Shown piece by piece: positions 47,680 to 58,703 of a stretch of DNA of 64,000 bases. The notes below the pieces were generated by a model that ran no database searches, was not told the DNA's origin, and worked only from the letters and a program-made list of their open reading frames with translations. Position 1 is the stretch's first letter. The number at the start of each line of letters is the position of its first letter. Origin of the DNA: Channallabes apus. Its lineage: Eukaryota; Chordata; Actinopteri; Siluriformes; Clariidae. The stretch covers positions 18,892,825 to 18,956,824 of the forward strand of contig CM060104.1 in assembly GCA_030522415.1 (NCBI GenBank), written 5' to 3'. The translations under genes were made by a program, and so were the position numbers.

Positions 47680-48236
47680 TGTCACGCTCTCAGTGCCTTC
47701 GCGCTGATCAGAAACCTTTTGACATTTCCTTTCCCACGCTGTCAGACTCTCATCACATGATCATGCTTTCCCACGCTGTCACCGCTCCTCCCGGACCGCC
47801 CCGCCTGCACACCGGTTTCTCATCTGGCGCTGATTTCACCCAGCTTATAAGGAAGCGCAGCGCGCTGCCTCGCGCTGGATTATTGTGTGTTTTTTTGGCC
47901 ATAGTTTTCTCGCGTTTCTGTTCATGACTTTTCACGTTGCCGACTTCGCTTGCTTCTCGTTTTCCCCCTCGCCTCCCGATTTGGATTATTGCCACGCTTG
48001 GATTTAACGGCTTTGAACTTTCGCTTTCGTTTCTCGACCACGGCTCAGCTTCACGTTTTTTGCTCGACGCCCTCGCTGACTGATCACACGGCTTTGATCT
48101 CTTGCTCTCCTCCTCGACCACGGCTCAGCTTCACGTTTTTGCTCGACGCCCTCGCTGACTGATCACACGGCTCCTATCTCTCGCTCTCTACCTGCAACTG
48201 GGTCCACTTTCACAGTCCACGTTCTGCATCACGACA
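47680..48236 (+). repeat. Gypsy-1 5' LTR
   Basis: Starts TGTCACGCTCTCAG and ends CATCACGACA. It contains TTATAA (47845-47850) about 29 nt before the probable RNA start at 47874, and an internal near-tandem duplication of about 60-80 nt (from about 48034 and about 48112, both reading CTCGACCACGGCTCAGC). Confidence 0.96.
47874..47884 (+). promoter_or_regulatory. Gypsy-1 probable RNA 5' end / self-primer
   Basis: GCTGGATTATT, starting 29 nt after the first base of the TATA-like box. It is the exact reverse complement of the sequence at 48238-48248, so the transcript's own 5' end could fold back to prime minus-strand synthesis, as shown for yeast Tf1. The transcription start is inferred, not measured. 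Confidence 0.75.
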
Positions 48237-48237
48237 G

Positions 48238-48248
48238 AATAATCCAGC
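48238..48248 (+). other. Gypsy-1 self-priming primer-binding site
   Basis: AATAATCCAGC, one base after the 5' LTR. The sequence next to the LTR lacks the TGG expected for a tRNA 3' end but pairs over 11 nt with 47874-47884 in the LTR. Confidence 0.78.
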
Positions 48249-48255
48249 CAGCACT

Positions 48256-51200
48256 ATGGACCCAGCAGGGTTAGACGGAATGCGACGGGCACTGGAGACC
48301 CAAAGTGTGCTCCTCGGAAAGAACCAGGAGGAACTCATCGCCACGAGACAAACTCTAGCTGACGTCATCTCCCAAATACAACGGCTCCAGGTACCTACAG
48401 CTCAGACCTCACACTCCGGAACACCACGAGAGCCACGCCTACCAGCCCCTCCCACCTATGGGGGAGAACCAGGAACTTGCAGGTCCTTCCTCTCACAATG
48501 CTCACTGATTTTCGAGCTTCAAACCTCCTCCTTCTCATCAGAACGTTCCCGGGTGGCCTACATCATCACGCTACTAACTGATAGAGCCAGGGAGTGGAGT
48601 ACAGCCCTCTGGGAGGCTCGCGACCCATGCTGCGAGAACTTCGACAACTTCTCCAAGGAGATGAGGAGGGTCTTTGATCGCTCATTCGCCGGCAGGGAGG
48701 CGGGAACAAGGTTATTAAGACTTCATCAGGGATCCCGCTCTGCTTACGACTATGCCATCGAGTTCCGCACCCTAGCCGCTTCTAGTGGATGGAATGACAG
48801 AGCCCTAGCGGATGTCTTTCTGGAAGGGCTATCAGAAGCTCTTAAGGATGAGCTCATCTCCCGCGAAACCCCCACGGACCTCCACGAACTCATGGATCTC
48901 GCCGGGCGGGTCGACTCACGTCTCCAGTTAAGACGGCACCCCAGAATAGGGCACGCGCCTCCTGCCCTGCAGCAAACCAATCAGGAGGAGCCCATGCAGC
49001 TAGGCAGGACCCGCATCTCTGACGAGGAGAGACGCCGACGCCGCCTACAAGGGGCTTGTTTTTACTGTGGAGCTTCAGGACACAGGCTTAAAGACTGCTC
49101 ATTAAAAGGGAGGCCCCCCCTAGTCAGACTGGGAACACTAGAAGGCTCCCCTCCTGATAGATTTCCACAATCACGTCCCCTACTTCCCGTAAACCTAATC
49201 ATCGGTGGTCAGGCTCACCCAATTCAGGCACTAATTGACTCCGGCTCCGATCGAAATTTGATCAGCGCGAATACGGTGAGAGCATTAAAGATCCCTGGCT
49301 TACCACTAGACACTCCGCTCGCCGTTCAGGCCTTGGATGGGAGCCGGCTTCCACCCATCATACTTAGAACCCCACCGTTAACCTTAAGAACGTCAGGGAA
49401 CCACTCTGAGGAGATCTCCCTCTTCATTATGGAGAAATCACACGCCGCCTTGGTCCTCGGACTTCCCTGGCTAGCCCTCCATGGACCCCAGATCGATTGG
49501 AACAAGCAAGTCATCACGGGTTGGAGTCCCTCATGCTCCACGACATGCCTGCACTCAGCACTCCCTCCAACTCCTATCCTGGCCACGCCCCATGAAACCC
49601 CGGACATCTCCAGCGTACCCACCGAATACCATGATCTTGGGCAGGTCTTCAATAAGACCCGAGCCATGTCACTTCCGCCGCACCGACCATACGACTGTCC
49701 CATTGATCTTCTCCCGGGCACCTCTCCTCCGAAAGGCAGACTTTACTCTCTGGCACACCAAGAAAGAGAGGCCATGAATAAGTATATCACAGATTCCCTC
49801 GCCGCCGGAATTATTCGTCCATCCTCCTCGCCCGCTGGGGCAGGATTTTTCTTCGTCAAGAAAAAAGACAAGTCCCTTCGTCCATGCATTGATTACAGAG
49901 GGCTTAACGAGATAACCGTCAGGAACCGCTACCCGTTACCTCTCATGGCCACCGCCTTCGAACTTCTCCAAGGGGCGGACATTTTCACCAAGCTCGACCT
50001 ACGAAACGCTTATCACCTCGTCCGCATCCGGGAGGGCGACGAGTGGAAAACTGCCTTCAACACACCCACTGGGCATTACGAGTATCTGGTGGTTCCGTTC
50101 GGACTGACCAACGCCCCTGCCGTATTCCAGGCCCTCATTAATGACGTTCTCCGTGACTTCTTGAATTCCTTCGTGTTCGTGTATTTGGACGACATTTTGA
50201 TTTTCTCTCGAGGCCTGGAGGAGCACCGGCACCACGTTCGCCAAGTTCTGCAGAGGCTCCTAGAGAACAATCTCTTTGTTAAAGCCGAGAAATGTGAGTT
50301 CCATACAACTTCCACAACGTTCCTAGGGTTTGTCATCTCTCCCTCCAGACTGGAGATGGAACCCGCCAAGGTCCAGGCCGTCTCCAACTGGCCCACGCCA
50401 GCCTCTCGACGTGACCTCCAACGGTTCCTGGGGTTCGCGAACTTCTATCGCCGCTTCATCCGGGGTTACAGTTCTGTCGCCGCCCCCCTCACCTCCCTGA
50501 CTTCCCCCAAGACGCAGTTCTGCTGGAACAACGAGGCAGACAAGGCCTTCACGGACCTCAAGAAGCGGTTCACCTCAGCCCCCATACTCACCATACCCGA
50601 TCCATCTCGCCAGTTTGTGGTAGAAGTGGACGCCTCCAACACTGGCGTTGGGGGAATTCTCTCCCAAAGATCCCCGCGAGACAACAAGCTGCACCCCTGC
50701 TCATTCTACTCCCGCCGTCTATCTCCAGCTGAGAGGAATTATGACGTAGGCGACCGAGAGCTCCTGGCCATCAAGTTAGCACTAGAGGAGTGGAGACATT
50801 GGCTGGAGGGGACCGAGCTTCCCTTCATAGTGTGGACCGATCACAGGAACTTAGAGTACCTGCGCACCGCCAAAAGACTCAATGCCCGCCAAGCTCGGTG
50901 GTCGCTGTTCTTCTCAAGATTCAATTTCACCCTGTCCTACCGCCCAGGTTCTAAGAACACTAAGCCTGATGCCCTCTCACGTCAGTTCTCCCTCCCACAA
51001 GATCCCACACCATGCCAACCCATTCTACCATCTCGTTGTCTCGTTGCCGCCTTAGAGCTAGACATCGAGACCAAAGTCAAGCAGGCATTGACTCAGGAGC
51101 CCGGCCCAAGCAATGTCCCCCCAGATCGCCTCTTTGTTCCCCCCGGTCTGCGCCCGCAGGTCCTGGAGTGGGGTCATGGATCCAAGCTGTCCTGTCACCC

Positions 51201-52449
51201 AGGCTCTGCCCGAACGCTATTTATCATACAACAGCGTTTCTGGTGGTCCACGATGGGGAGGGATGTCTCCAGCTTTGTGGCAGCCTGCGACATTTGCACC
51301 CGCTGCAAACCCAACAACCGTCCTCCGGCTGGCCTCCTCAGACCCTTACCCATACCTCACCGTCCCTGGTCGCATATTTCGCTGGACTTTGTAACAGGGC
51401 TACCCTCATCTGACGGAAACACTTGCATCCTGACCATTGTTGACCGCTTCTCCAAGTCCGTCCACCTAGTCCCGCTCCCCAAGCTCCCGTCCGCCAAAGA
51501 GACCGCAGAGCAATTGATATTTCATGTTTTTCGTCTTCACGGCCTCCCCACCGACATAGTTTCAGACCGTGGCCCTCAATTCACCTCACGCTTCTGGGGG
51601 GCCTTTTGTAAACTCATCGGAGCCTCTCCTAGCCTATCTTCTGGTTTTCATCCCCAATCCAACGGCCAAACAGAACGAAAAAACCAAGCAATGGAAGTCT
51701 CCCTCCGGTGTATGACTACTCGTGATGCCACCACCTGGAGTAAGTTTCTCCCGTGGGTCGAGTACGCTCACAACTCCCTGCCATCTGCCTCAACGGGCCT
51801 CTCTCCGTTCCAGTGCTGCCTGGGCTACCAACCACCACTGTTCCCCACTCAAGAGGAGGAGGTAGAGGTCCCCTCGGCACAACACTTTATCCGCCGCTGC
51901 AAAAGTACATGGTTACGAGCCAGACGATCCCTGCTGCAAGCATCCCGCTTATACAAGAGACAGGCGGACCGTCATCGCTCCAAGACTCCCAGGTATCACA
52001 TAGGAGACAGAGTCATGCTCGCCACCAGAGACATCCCCCTAAAGACACTTTCCCGCAAGCTCTCTCCCCGTTTCATCGGACCCTTCACAATAACCAGGAT
52101 AATCAACCCGTGCGCTGTCCGTCTCCTACTCCCATCGTCTATGCGACGCATCCACCCCACCTTCCATGTGTCCCAGCTACGACGCATTGTAAACTGTTCT
52201 CTAAGTCCACCCTCCCACCCTCATCCTCCTCCCCGTATCATCGATGGCAGTGAGGCGTACACAGTCAGAAAACTCCTGAAGGCCCGCCGGCGAGGCAGAG
52301 GAATCCAGTTTTTGGTGGATTGGGAGGGCTACGGCCCTGAGGAGAGAAGCTGGATCCCAGCCAGATTCATCCTCGACCGAACCCTGATCACGGACTTCTA
52401 CAGACGCTGCCCCAACGCACCCCGCGTAACGCCTGGAGGCGTTCGTTAG
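48256..52449 (+). CDS. Gag-Pol-chromodomain polyprotein of Gypsy-1 (1397 aa, intact)
   Basis: A single frame supplies every retrotransposon function. Gag runs to a CCHC zinc knuckle (first Cys residue 268, C-X2-C-X4-H-X4-C). The aspartic protease has its active-site Asp at about 328 in IDSGSDRN. Reverse transcriptase has YLDD at 643-646 and RNase H starts near 785 (VEVDAS, Asp 792). Integrase has a zinc-binding HHCC region at about 970-1015 and a DD35E triad at Asp 1044, Asp 1104 and Glu 1140. A chromodomain (about 1333-1385, [15 protein letters not shown]) ends the protein; in chromoviruses it guides integration to particular chromatin marks. The ATG at 48256 lies seven nt after the primer-binding site. 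Gag and Pol are fused without a frameshift. No broken residue was noticed. Confidence 0.96.
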   Translation: MDPAGLDGMRRALETQSVLLGKNQEELIATRQTLADVISQIQRLQVPTAQTSHSGTPREPRLPAPPTYGGEPGTCRSFLSQCSLIFELQTSSFSSERSRVAYIITLLTDRAREWSTALWEARDPCCENFDNFSKEMRRVFDRSFAGREAGTRLLRLHQGSRSAYDYAIEFRTLAASSGWNDRALADVFLEGLSEALKDELISRETPTDLHELMDLAGRVDSRLQLRRHPRIGHAPPALQQTNQEEPMQLGRTRISDEERRRRRLQGACFYCGASGHRLKDCSLKGRPPLVRLGTLEGSPPDRFPQSRPLLPVNLIIGGQAHPIQALIDSGSDRNLISANTVRALKIPGLPLDTPLAVQALDGSRLPPIILRTPPLTLRTSGNHSEEISLFIMEKSHAALVLGLPWLALHGPQIDWNKQVITGWSPSCSTTCLHSALPPTPILATPHETPDISSVPTEYHDLGQVFNKTRAMSLPPHRPYDCPIDLLPGTSPPKGRLYSLAHQEREAMNKYITDSLAAGIIRPSSSPAGAGFFFVKKKDKSLRPCIDYRGLNEITVRNRYPLPLMATAFELLQGADIFTKLDLRNAYHLVRIREGDEWKTAFNTPTGHYEYLVVPFGLTNAPAVFQALINDVLRDFLNSFVFVYLDDILIFSRGLEEHRHHVRQVLQRLLENNLFVKAEKCEFHTTSTTFLGFVISPSRLEMEPAKVQAVSNWPTPASRRDLQRFLGFANFYRRFIRGYSSVAAPLTSLTSPKTQFCWNNEADKAFTDLKKRFTSAPILTIPDPSRQFVVEVDASNTGVGGILSQRSPRDNKLHPCSFYSRRLSPAERNYDVGDRELLAIKLALEEWRHWLEGTELPFIVWTDHRNLEYLRTAKRLNARQARWSLFFSRFNFTLSYRPGSKNTKPDALSRQFSLPQDPTPCQPILPSRCLVAALELDIETKVKQALTQEPGPSNVPPDRLFVPPGLRPQVLEWGHGSKLSCHPGSARTLFIIQQRFWWSTMGRDVSSFVAACDICTRCKPNNRPPAGLLRPLPIPHRPWSHISLDFVTGLPSSDGNTCILTIVDRFSKSVHLVPLPKLPSAKETAEQLIFHVFRLHGLPTDIVSDRGPQFTSRFWGAFCKLIGASPSLSSGFHPQSNGQTERKNQAMEVSLRCMTTRDATTWSKFLPWVEYAHNSLPSASTGLSPFQCCLGYQPPLFPTQEEEVEVPSAQHFIRRCKSTWLRARRSLLQASRLYKRQADRHRSKTPRYHIGDRVMLATRDIPLKTLSRKLSPRFIGPFTITRIINPCAVRLLLPSSMRRIHPTFHVSQLRRIVNCSLSPPSHPHPPPRIIDGSEAYTVRKLLKARRRGRGIQFLVDWEGYGPEERSWIPARFILDRTLITDFYRRCPNAPRVTPGGVR

Positions 52450-52460
52450 AGGAGGGGTAC
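52447..52460 (+). other. Gypsy-1 polypurine tract
   Basis: A purine-rich stretch (AGAGGAGGGG) followed by TAC directly before the 3' LTR, the usual primer for plus-strand synthesis. Gypsy-2 has the same arrangement (G run then TAC). Confidence 0.75.
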
Positions 52461-53017
52461 TGTCACGCTCTCAGTGCCTTCGCGCTGATCAGAAACCTTT
52501 TGACATTTCCTTTCCCACGCTGTCAGACTCTCATCACATGATCATGCTTTCCCACGCTGTCACCGCTCCTCCCGGACCGCCCCGCCTGCACACCGGTTTC
52601 TCATCTGGCGCTGATTTCACCCAGCTTATAAGGAAGCGCAGCGCGCTGCCTCGCGCTGGATTATTGTGTGTTTTTTTGGCCATAGTTTTCTCGCGTTTCT
52701 GTTCATGACTTTTCACGTTGCCGACTTCGCTTGCTTCTCGTTTTCCCCCTCGCCTCCCGATTTGGATTATTGCCACGCTTGGATTTAACGGCTTTGAACT
52801 TTCGCTTTCGTTTCTCGACCACGGCTCAGCTTCACGTTTTTTGCTCGACGCCCTCGCTGACTGATCACACGGCTTTGATCTCTTGCTCTCCTCCTCGACC
52901 ACGGCTCAGCTTCACGTTTTTGCTCGACGCCCTCGCTGACTGATCACACGGCTCCTATCTCTCGCTCTCTACCTGCAACTGGGTCCACTTTCACAGTCCA
53001 CGTTCTGCATCACGACA
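52461..53017 (+). repeat. Gypsy-1 3' LTR
   Basis: The same 557 nt as the 5' LTR, with no difference found by eye; coordinates are offset by exactly 4781 throughout. Confidence 0.96.
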
Positions 53018-53021
53018 CAGG

Positions 53022-53204
53022 AAGCCAGTGCAGGGCTTTACCCTCTGCTGTAGTTTTTAAAGTACAAGGTGCAGACAACCAGCCTGCACCCCTTGATCAA
53101 AGTAGGCATGGCGTATCATAAAACATTAGCAGTTTACTCAGGTACAGTACCATGGTGCAAGACCATTTACTGCTTCATAGGTTCATAGTAGTATTTTAAA
53201 ATCT
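53022..53204. repeat. Older repeat flanking Gypsy-1
   Basis: Together with 47540-47679 this forms the repeat that Gypsy-1 entered. It runs into the truncated start of the LINE. I see no ORF in it. Confidence 0.4.
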
Positions 53205-53937
53205 ATAGTATGTGCAGCTATAGACAGGCACTAAAAGCTGCTAGGGCAGAGCATCTGAGCCAACTTATAGCAAGAAACCAAAACAATTCCAGGTTCTTAT
53301 TTAGTACAGTGGCTCGCCTAATAAAACCTATGATGCCTGCAGAGAGTACTCAATCACAGTTTAGAAGTGAAGACTTTATGGACTTCTTCAATGAAAAAAT
53401 CAATAGTAACAGGAGAAAATAATGGGAGTTCAACCTCTAACAGCATCTCATGATCCAGTCCATGTAAAGCTTCACATTTAGATTTTCAGTGCTTTACAGG
53501 TATAGCACAGGAAGAGCTGTATAAACGTATCACCTCGACTAAATTAACAACGGGCTTGTTAGATGCATACAGTTGGAGAGCCGCTTCTAAACATTATTAA
53601 TTCTTCATTATATCTAGGTCAGGTCCCTAAATCTTTCAAGTTGGCAGTTACAGTATTAAGCCTCTTCTTTAAAAAAATCTAATTTAGACCCGAATAAAAT
53701 AACAAATTACAGACCGATTTCAAACCTCCCGTTTATATAAAAAATATTAGAAAAGCTAGTATCAGCTCAAATATGCACATTCTTGCAGGAAAACAATGTC
53801 CTCGAAGATTTTCAGTCAGGTTTCAGGCCCCATCATAGTACAGAAACTGCACTAGTTAAAATTGAAAATGACCAAGGCTGCATCTCAATACTAGTCTTAC
53901 TTCTTAGTGCTGCATCCGACACTATAGATCATAATAT
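53205..53937 (+). pseudogene. L2-type LINE, 5' segment of ORF2 (broken)
   Basis: Frames contain YRQALKAARAEHLSQLIARN, FLFSTVARLIKPMMP and [17 protein letters not shown], typical of the L2/CR1-type reverse transcriptase and the linker before it. Stops and frame changes are frequent. The segment ends within the block SDTIDHNI where Gypsy-2 is inserted. The endonuclease end is missing, so it was truncated before or during insertion. Confidence 0.8.
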
Positions 53938-54343
53938 TGTCATGCACACTCAGCCGCGACCGGCACTCGGACCCGGAAGTAAGACGGTCGCGAACCTGAA
54001 AGCATAAAAGAAAACAAGATGGCGCCGCACATCGCTCTGTCATTGAGTTATGCCCAGATCTTTTCGGAATCGTTCCAGTGTCTGTGAGTACTCACTTTCT
54101 TGGCTATCTTTTCAGACTGAGTGTGTGTTTATAGGACTAGGGTTAGATTGTGTCTTTCCTGTGCTCATTGAGTGTGAGAGTCCTTATAGCAAATCACGTG
54201 ATTATCCTGCCTGCTCGTGTTTATCCGCGTTTGGGTTTACCATTCACGCTACAAGGCTAACTGCTAAAGCTATCTGGTCATCCCGGTTAGTTCGTGACTG
54301 ATAGCGCGATCATCATTCTGGTCATCCCGGTTAGTTCGTGACA
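53938..54343 (+). repeat. Gypsy-2 5' LTR
   Basis: TGTCATGCACACTC to GTTCGTGACA. It contains ATAAAAG (54004-54010) and, 24 nt after the probable start, no further promoter signal. The last 70 nt hold two copies of GGTCATCCCGGTTAGTTCGT. Confidence 0.95.
54034..54044 (+). promoter_or_regulatory. Gypsy-2 probable RNA 5' end / self-primer
   Basis: GCTCTGTCATT, 30 nt after the TATA-like ATAAAAG, is the exact reverse complement of 54345-54355. Confidence 0.72.
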
Positions 54344-54344
54344 G

Positions 54345-54355
54345 AATGACAGAGC
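54345..54355 (+). other. Gypsy-2 self-priming primer-binding site, overlapping the gag start codon
   Basis: AATGACAGAGC, one base past the LTR, pairs over 11 nt with 54034-54044. The gag ATG (54346-54348) is inside it. Confidence 0.75.
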
Positions 54356-55391
54356 CAAGAGCAGTAAACCCAGCGGATTACGCCCGCCTTCGCGATGTGG
54401 TTGACCAGCATGCTTTGCTCATTAATACGCTAACCGCGGAGCTCGATTCTCTGCGCCGGAGTGTCCAAGACACCGCGGCCTTGCGCCGCGAGGTCGCAGA
54501 GCTTAGGCAGGAGAACGCGAGCCTTCGGGCAGCGGTTAGTGGGCTGGCTAGCGGTCCGCCCGCCGCGGCGGTCGCGGCGCCGCACACCCCCCCCCCCCCC
54601 CTTCTGACGTTTTTTTAGCTCTTCCAGACAAATGGGATGGCACGGATGGGAAATGCAGTGTGTTTTTAACATCGCTGGAACTGGTGTTTGAGTTCAATGC
54701 CACCAAGTACTCCACCGACCGGCTGCGCATTGCACTCCTCGTCTCGTTGCTATCAGGGCAGGCAGCAGAGTGGGCCACGGCAGTCCTGCGCGCGGACACA
54801 GACACCGCGCACTCCTATAATGAGTTCACCCGTCAACTCAAGTTAACATTTGAACATCCCGCGGGCGAGGTGGAGACCGACACAAAGCTCTACCACCTGC
54901 GGCAGGGAGGACTGTCCGTGAGTAAATACACCGCCGAGTTTCGGACCCTCGCCATCCAGACCTCCTGGGGAGACGCAGCCCTCCGGACGTCCTACTTCGA
55001 GGGGCTGGATAATCGCATCAGAGACGAGCTAGCCGGACAAGAGCTCCCAGCCACACTGGAGAGTCTAATCCAGCTAGCCCTCCAGATCGACCAGCGCCTC
55101 CTATCCCGCCCGAAGCCAGCTCCTCGAACCCTGCCGCCACCATCCACCTACGCCTACACTGCACCAAGGCCACCAACCACCGTCACCACCGCTCTCCCTG
55201 GACGTGTCGGATCTCCACCCCCTGCCGTGGTTGACACCAGAGCCAGGGAACCCATGCAGCTAGGGCGCGCCTCCCTGACCGTGGCGGAACGCAAGAGACG
55301 TTACCGCGAGGGACTGTGCGCCTACTGCGGCTCAGCAGCGCACCATCGAGCGACCTGCCCGTCCCGTCCGGGAAACGGCCAAACCCGGTGA
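54346..55391 (+). pseudogene. Gypsy-2 gag (frame broken at a C15 run)
   Basis: The first part (54346-54618) is a coiled-coil-like start with heptad Leu, Ala and Arg (SLRRSVQDTAALRREVAELR). The frame is lost at the run of 15 C at 54587-54601 and continues in another frame to the TGA at 55391. That second part holds the capsid region and a CCHC zinc knuckle (CAYCGSAAHHRATC, about 55317-55358). The homopolymer makes slippage during replication or a sequencing or assembly error equally possible. Confidence 0.88.
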
Positions 55392-56188
55392 GAGAGAGGA
55401 GAGACTCCCCGGGTACCATCCATCTCTCCGCTACCACCGACAACACCACTACTCGGCTCACGGTCCAGGTAACCCTCCATCTTGGCCACAGACGTGTCAG
55501 AAGTACCGCGTTCATCGATTCTGGTGCCGCAGGTAACTTCATTGACTCAACGTACGCCAGAGGGTTGGGGGTAAAGATTGAGGCGTTATCCCAGCCAGTG
55601 AAAATCACCTCAGTCGACGGGCGTCCCCTCTCATCCAGCCCCATCACCCAGCAGACTCCACCCATCACTCTCATCCTCGGTCAACATCAGGAGTCTATAC
55701 AATTTCACCTTACACCCATCTCCTCTCCACCCATCATCCTCGGCTACCCCTGGCTCTTACAGCACGACCCACTCATCTCCTGGTCTCAGAACCGGATTCT
55801 TCAATGGGGGCCGACCTGCACCGACTTATGCCTACAGGCCCAGGCTGGGACGTGTTCCAGGGAGTCCGAGGCCCCCGACGGCGACATCCACGCCATCCCG
55901 CCACCATATCGAGACCTGGCTGAGGTGTTCTGCAAACGCCGGGCCAGCCATCTACCACCTCATCGACCCTACGACCTAGCCATCGAACTCCAGCCAGGCT
56001 CCAGCCCCCCGCCGCGGCCATCTCTACTCCCTCTCTACCAGCGAGACCCAGGCTATGGAGGAGTATGTCGCCAGCGCCCTGCGAAATGGCACCATCCGAC
56101 CCTCCTCCTCGCCGGCTGCCGCGGGGTTCTTCTTTGTAAAGAAAAAAGGGGGCGAACTTCGTCCGTGTGTCGACTATCGGGGGCTTAA
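55316..56188 (+). pseudogene. Gypsy-2 pol, protease segment
   Basis: Overlaps the end of gag by 76 nt in the -1 frame, the arrangement used by elements that make Pol by -1 frameshifting. I see no canonical slippery heptamer in the overlap. It encodes an aspartic protease (FIDSGAAGNFIDS). The frame is lost again at about 55995-56020, just before the reverse transcriptase. Confidence 0.82.
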
Positions 56189-58502
56189 CAAGATCATCAG
56201 AAATCATCACCCTTTGCCTCTTACCAACTCAGCCCTGGACGCCCTCTCTGGTGCCACCATGTTCACTAAGTTGGACCTCCGGAGCGCCTACAACTTGGTG
56301 CGCATCAGAGAGGGTGATGAGTGGAAGACGGCCTTCATCACCCCCACCGGACACTATGAGAGCCTGGTCATTCCATTTGGTCTCTGCAACGCACCCTCGG
56401 CCTTCCAGTCTTTCATCAACGACGTCCTCAGGGACATGCTAGGCCGATGGGTGTTCTTCTACCTAGATGACATTTTTATATATTCACGCACCCCCGAGGA
56501 ACACACAAGACACGTTCGAGCTGTCCTTAAGAGATTGCTCGCCCACCAGCTGTACTGTAAGTTGGAAAAGTGTGCTTTTCACGAGCACTCCACCACGTTC
56601 CTGGGTTTTGTTATCTCACCCCAGGGTGTGGCCATGGACCCGCAGAAGCTGGAGGTTGTACGTCACTGGCCCCTACCCAGGACACTCAAACAGCTCCAAC
56701 GCTTTCTCGGGTTTGCGAACTTTTATCGTCGCTTTATCCGGGGCTACAGTACAGTTGCAGCACCACTCACTGCACTTACCAGGCTCTCCAACCATTCCTT
56801 CCAACTGAACCCTACCGCCATCTCAGCTTTCCACCGACTCTGTCACCTGTTCACCACCGCCCCGATTCTTCTCCATCCGGATGCCAGCCAACCGTTCGTT
56901 GTGGAGGTGGACGCGTCGGAAGTGGGCGCCGGAGCTGTTCTCTCACAACGAGGTCCAGACCAGAAGCTACACCCCTGTGGCTTTTACTCCAAAAAGTTTA
57001 ACCCCACTCAGCAGCGATACGGAGTAGGGGACCGTGAACTGTTGGGCATAAAGTGGGCCTTGGAGGAGTGGCGTCACTGGCTCCAGGGTGCCAGTGAGCC
57101 ATTCATTGTCTGGACGGATCATCAGAACCTCATCACCATCCGCAACCTCAAACAGCTGAACCCACGACAGGCACGGTGGGCCCTGTTCTTCGAACAGTAC
57201 GATTTCCATCTTTCGTACCACCCGGGGTCAAAGAACACCAAGGCCGACGCCCTCTCCCGTCAATACGAACGAGAGGCGCCCCGGGCGGAGCCCGTGCCTG
57301 TCATCGCACCCCTGCACTGGGATATGGAAACGAGGGTCCGCCAGGCACTGGCCAGCGAACCCGCACCGGCAGGTGTGCCGCCCGGGCGGCTCTACGTTCC
57401 CACTCAACTCCGGCCCGAAGTCCTCCAGTGGGGCCATTCTTCGCCCGTTGCGGGACACCAGGGAACCCGGAGAACCCTCACCTTCGTGAGACGGGCTTTT
57501 TGGTGGCCTTCAATGAGGAGGGAGGCTACTGAGTTCGTCCGGGCGTGCCCAGTGTGTGCCAGGGCCAAAGACTCCAACCAACCAACACCGGGGGAGCTTC
57601 AACCACTTCCAGTTCCTCGTCGGCCCTGGTCGCACATTGCCGTAGACTTCATCACGGGCCTGCCAATCTCCGAAGGAAGAGACATCATCCTCACCATCGT
57701 GGACCGCTTTTCCAAGGCAGTGCACCTGGTGGCCCTCACCGGACTCCCGTCAGCCAAGACCACAGCCGAGCTGATATTAGAACACGTAGTCCGATTGCAT
57801 GGGTTCCCTAAGGACATCGTCTCGGTCAGAGGTCCCCAGTTCACCGCCCGGTTCTGGAAGGCCTTCTGCCGTCTGATCGACTCGTCCTGCAGTTTGTCCT
57901 CTGGCTACCACCCCCAGACGAACGGTCAGACGGAGCGAACCAACCAACAGCTGGAGCGCTACCTAAGATGTTTCGTGTCGGATCGCCAGCGCTCCTGGGC
58001 CCGCTACCTCAAGTGGGCCGAATTATCACACAACCTTCACGTCTCCTCAGCCACCAACCTGAGCCCATTTGAGGTGTGCTATGGTTTCCAGCCTCCGATG
58101 TTCACCCACCAGGAACCGGAGGTTGATGTACCATCGGCCCAACAGTTGGTTCGCCGGTGCCGGCGGCTATGGCACCAAGCCAACCTCGCCATCCGACGCA
58201 CCAACGCCAACTATGTGGCCCAACACCGCCGTCGGCACCCTCCGGGACGGTTGTACCACGTAGGTGACAAAGTGTGGCTATCGACCAAAAACCTCCACCT
58301 GCACACAGAGTCAAAAAAGTTATCACCAAGGTTCATCGGGCCATACCGCATTACTCTCAGGATCAACCCTGTCACCTACCGGCTCCAGCTGCCTGCGGCG
58401 CTCCGGATCCACCCTGTCTTCCACACTTCACAGCTGAAACCATTCACCACCTCACCCATGGTTCCATCCACCCCCCCCTGCTCCTCCTCCCCGAATCATT
58501 GA
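56055..58502 (+). CDS. Gypsy-2 pol: reverse transcriptase, RNase H and integrase (815-codon open frame, inactive integrase)
   Basis: Open from before the reverse transcriptase to just short of the chromodomain. YLDD is at residues 136-139 of this frame, RNase H near [11 protein letters not shown], and the integrase zinc region near 460-505. Of the integrase triad, Asp 531 and Glu 627 are present, but the second Asp is Val (residue 591, GTC at 57825 in IVSVRGPQF; Gypsy-1 has IVSDRGPQF at the same place). Integration by this copy's own enzyme should fail. The frame ends early, after a C8 run at 58471-58478. The ATG at 56055 is just the first Met in the frame; the natural product would be a Gag-Pol fusion. 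Confidence 0.9.
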   Translation: MEEYVASALRNGTIRPSSSPAAAGFFFVKKKGGELRPCVDYRGLNKIIRNHHPLPLTNSALDALSGATMFTKLDLRSAYNLVRIREGDEWKTAFITPTGHYESLVIPFGLCNAPSAFQSFINDVLRDMLGRWVFFYLDDIFIYSRTPEEHTRHVRAVLKRLLAHQLYCKLEKCAFHEHSTTFLGFVISPQGVAMDPQKLEVVRHWPLPRTLKQLQRFLGFANFYRRFIRGYSTVAAPLTALTRLSNHSFQLNPTAISAFHRLCHLFTTAPILLHPDASQPFVVEVDASEVGAGAVLSQRGPDQKLHPCGFYSKKFNPTQQRYGVGDRELLGIKWALEEWRHWLQGASEPFIVWTDHQNLITIRNLKQLNPRQARWALFFEQYDFHLSYHPGSKNTKADALSRQYEREAPRAEPVPVIAPLHWDMETRVRQALASEPAPAGVPPGRLYVPTQLRPEVLQWGHSSPVAGHQGTRRTLTFVRRAFWWPSMRREATEFVRACPVCARAKDSNQPTPGELQPLPVPRRPWSHIAVDFITGLPISEGRDIILTIVDRFSKAVHLVALTGLPSAKTTAELILEHVVRLHGFPKDIVSVRGPQFTARFWKAFCRLIDSSCSLSSGYHPQTNGQTERTNQQLERYLRCFVSDRQRSWARYLKWAELSHNLHVSSATNLSPFEVCYGFQPPMFTHQEPEVDVPSAQQLVRRCRRLWHQANLAIRRTNANYVAQHRRRHPPGRLYHVGDKVWLSTKNLHLHTESKKLSPRFIGPYRITLRINPVTYRLQLPAALRIHPVFHTSQLKPFTTSPMVPSTPPCSSSPNH

Positions 58503-58703
58503 CGGAGGTCCCGCCTACACCGTGCGACGGATCCTCGACTCGCGCCCTCGGGGCAGGGGCACCCAGTATCTGGTCGACTGGGAGGGCTACGGCCCCGAGG
58601 AGGGGTCCTGGGTTCCGGCTCGCTTCATCCTCGACTCCGGGCTCATTAGGGACTACCGTCACCGGGTATCCTCCACCCCTGGACCGTCCGGAGTCGGTCC
58701 TGG
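58479..58703 (+). pseudogene. Gypsy-2 chromodomain, out of frame with pol
   Basis: The block [20 protein letters not shown] followed by [14 protein letters not shown] is the C-terminal chromodomain, parallel to Gypsy-1 residues 1333-1385. It lies in another frame from pol because of the C8 run at 58471-58478. Confidence 0.88.

Larger units (their letters stand above)
47680..53017 (+). mobile_element. Ty3/Gypsy chromovirus-type LTR retrotransposon, apparently intact (Gypsy-1)
   Basis: A 5338-bp element bounded by two 557-bp LTRs (TG...CA) that look identical, flanked by a perfect 5-bp target duplication CAGGA (47675-47679 and 53018-53022). It carries one uninterrupted gag-pol ORF ending in a chromodomain, a self-priming type primer-binding site and a polypurine tract. 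The integration site is an older repeat, since joining the flanks across one target copy restores a continuous GCTACAGGAAGCCAGTGC-type motif. High GC and strong codon structure contrast with the AT-rich surroundings, as expected of a recent arrival. Confidence 0.97.

Noticed and set aside
47753..48121. 122-codon minus-strand open frame, repeated identically at 52534-52902
   Set aside because: It is antisense to the LTR; the repetition is explained by the LTR pair.
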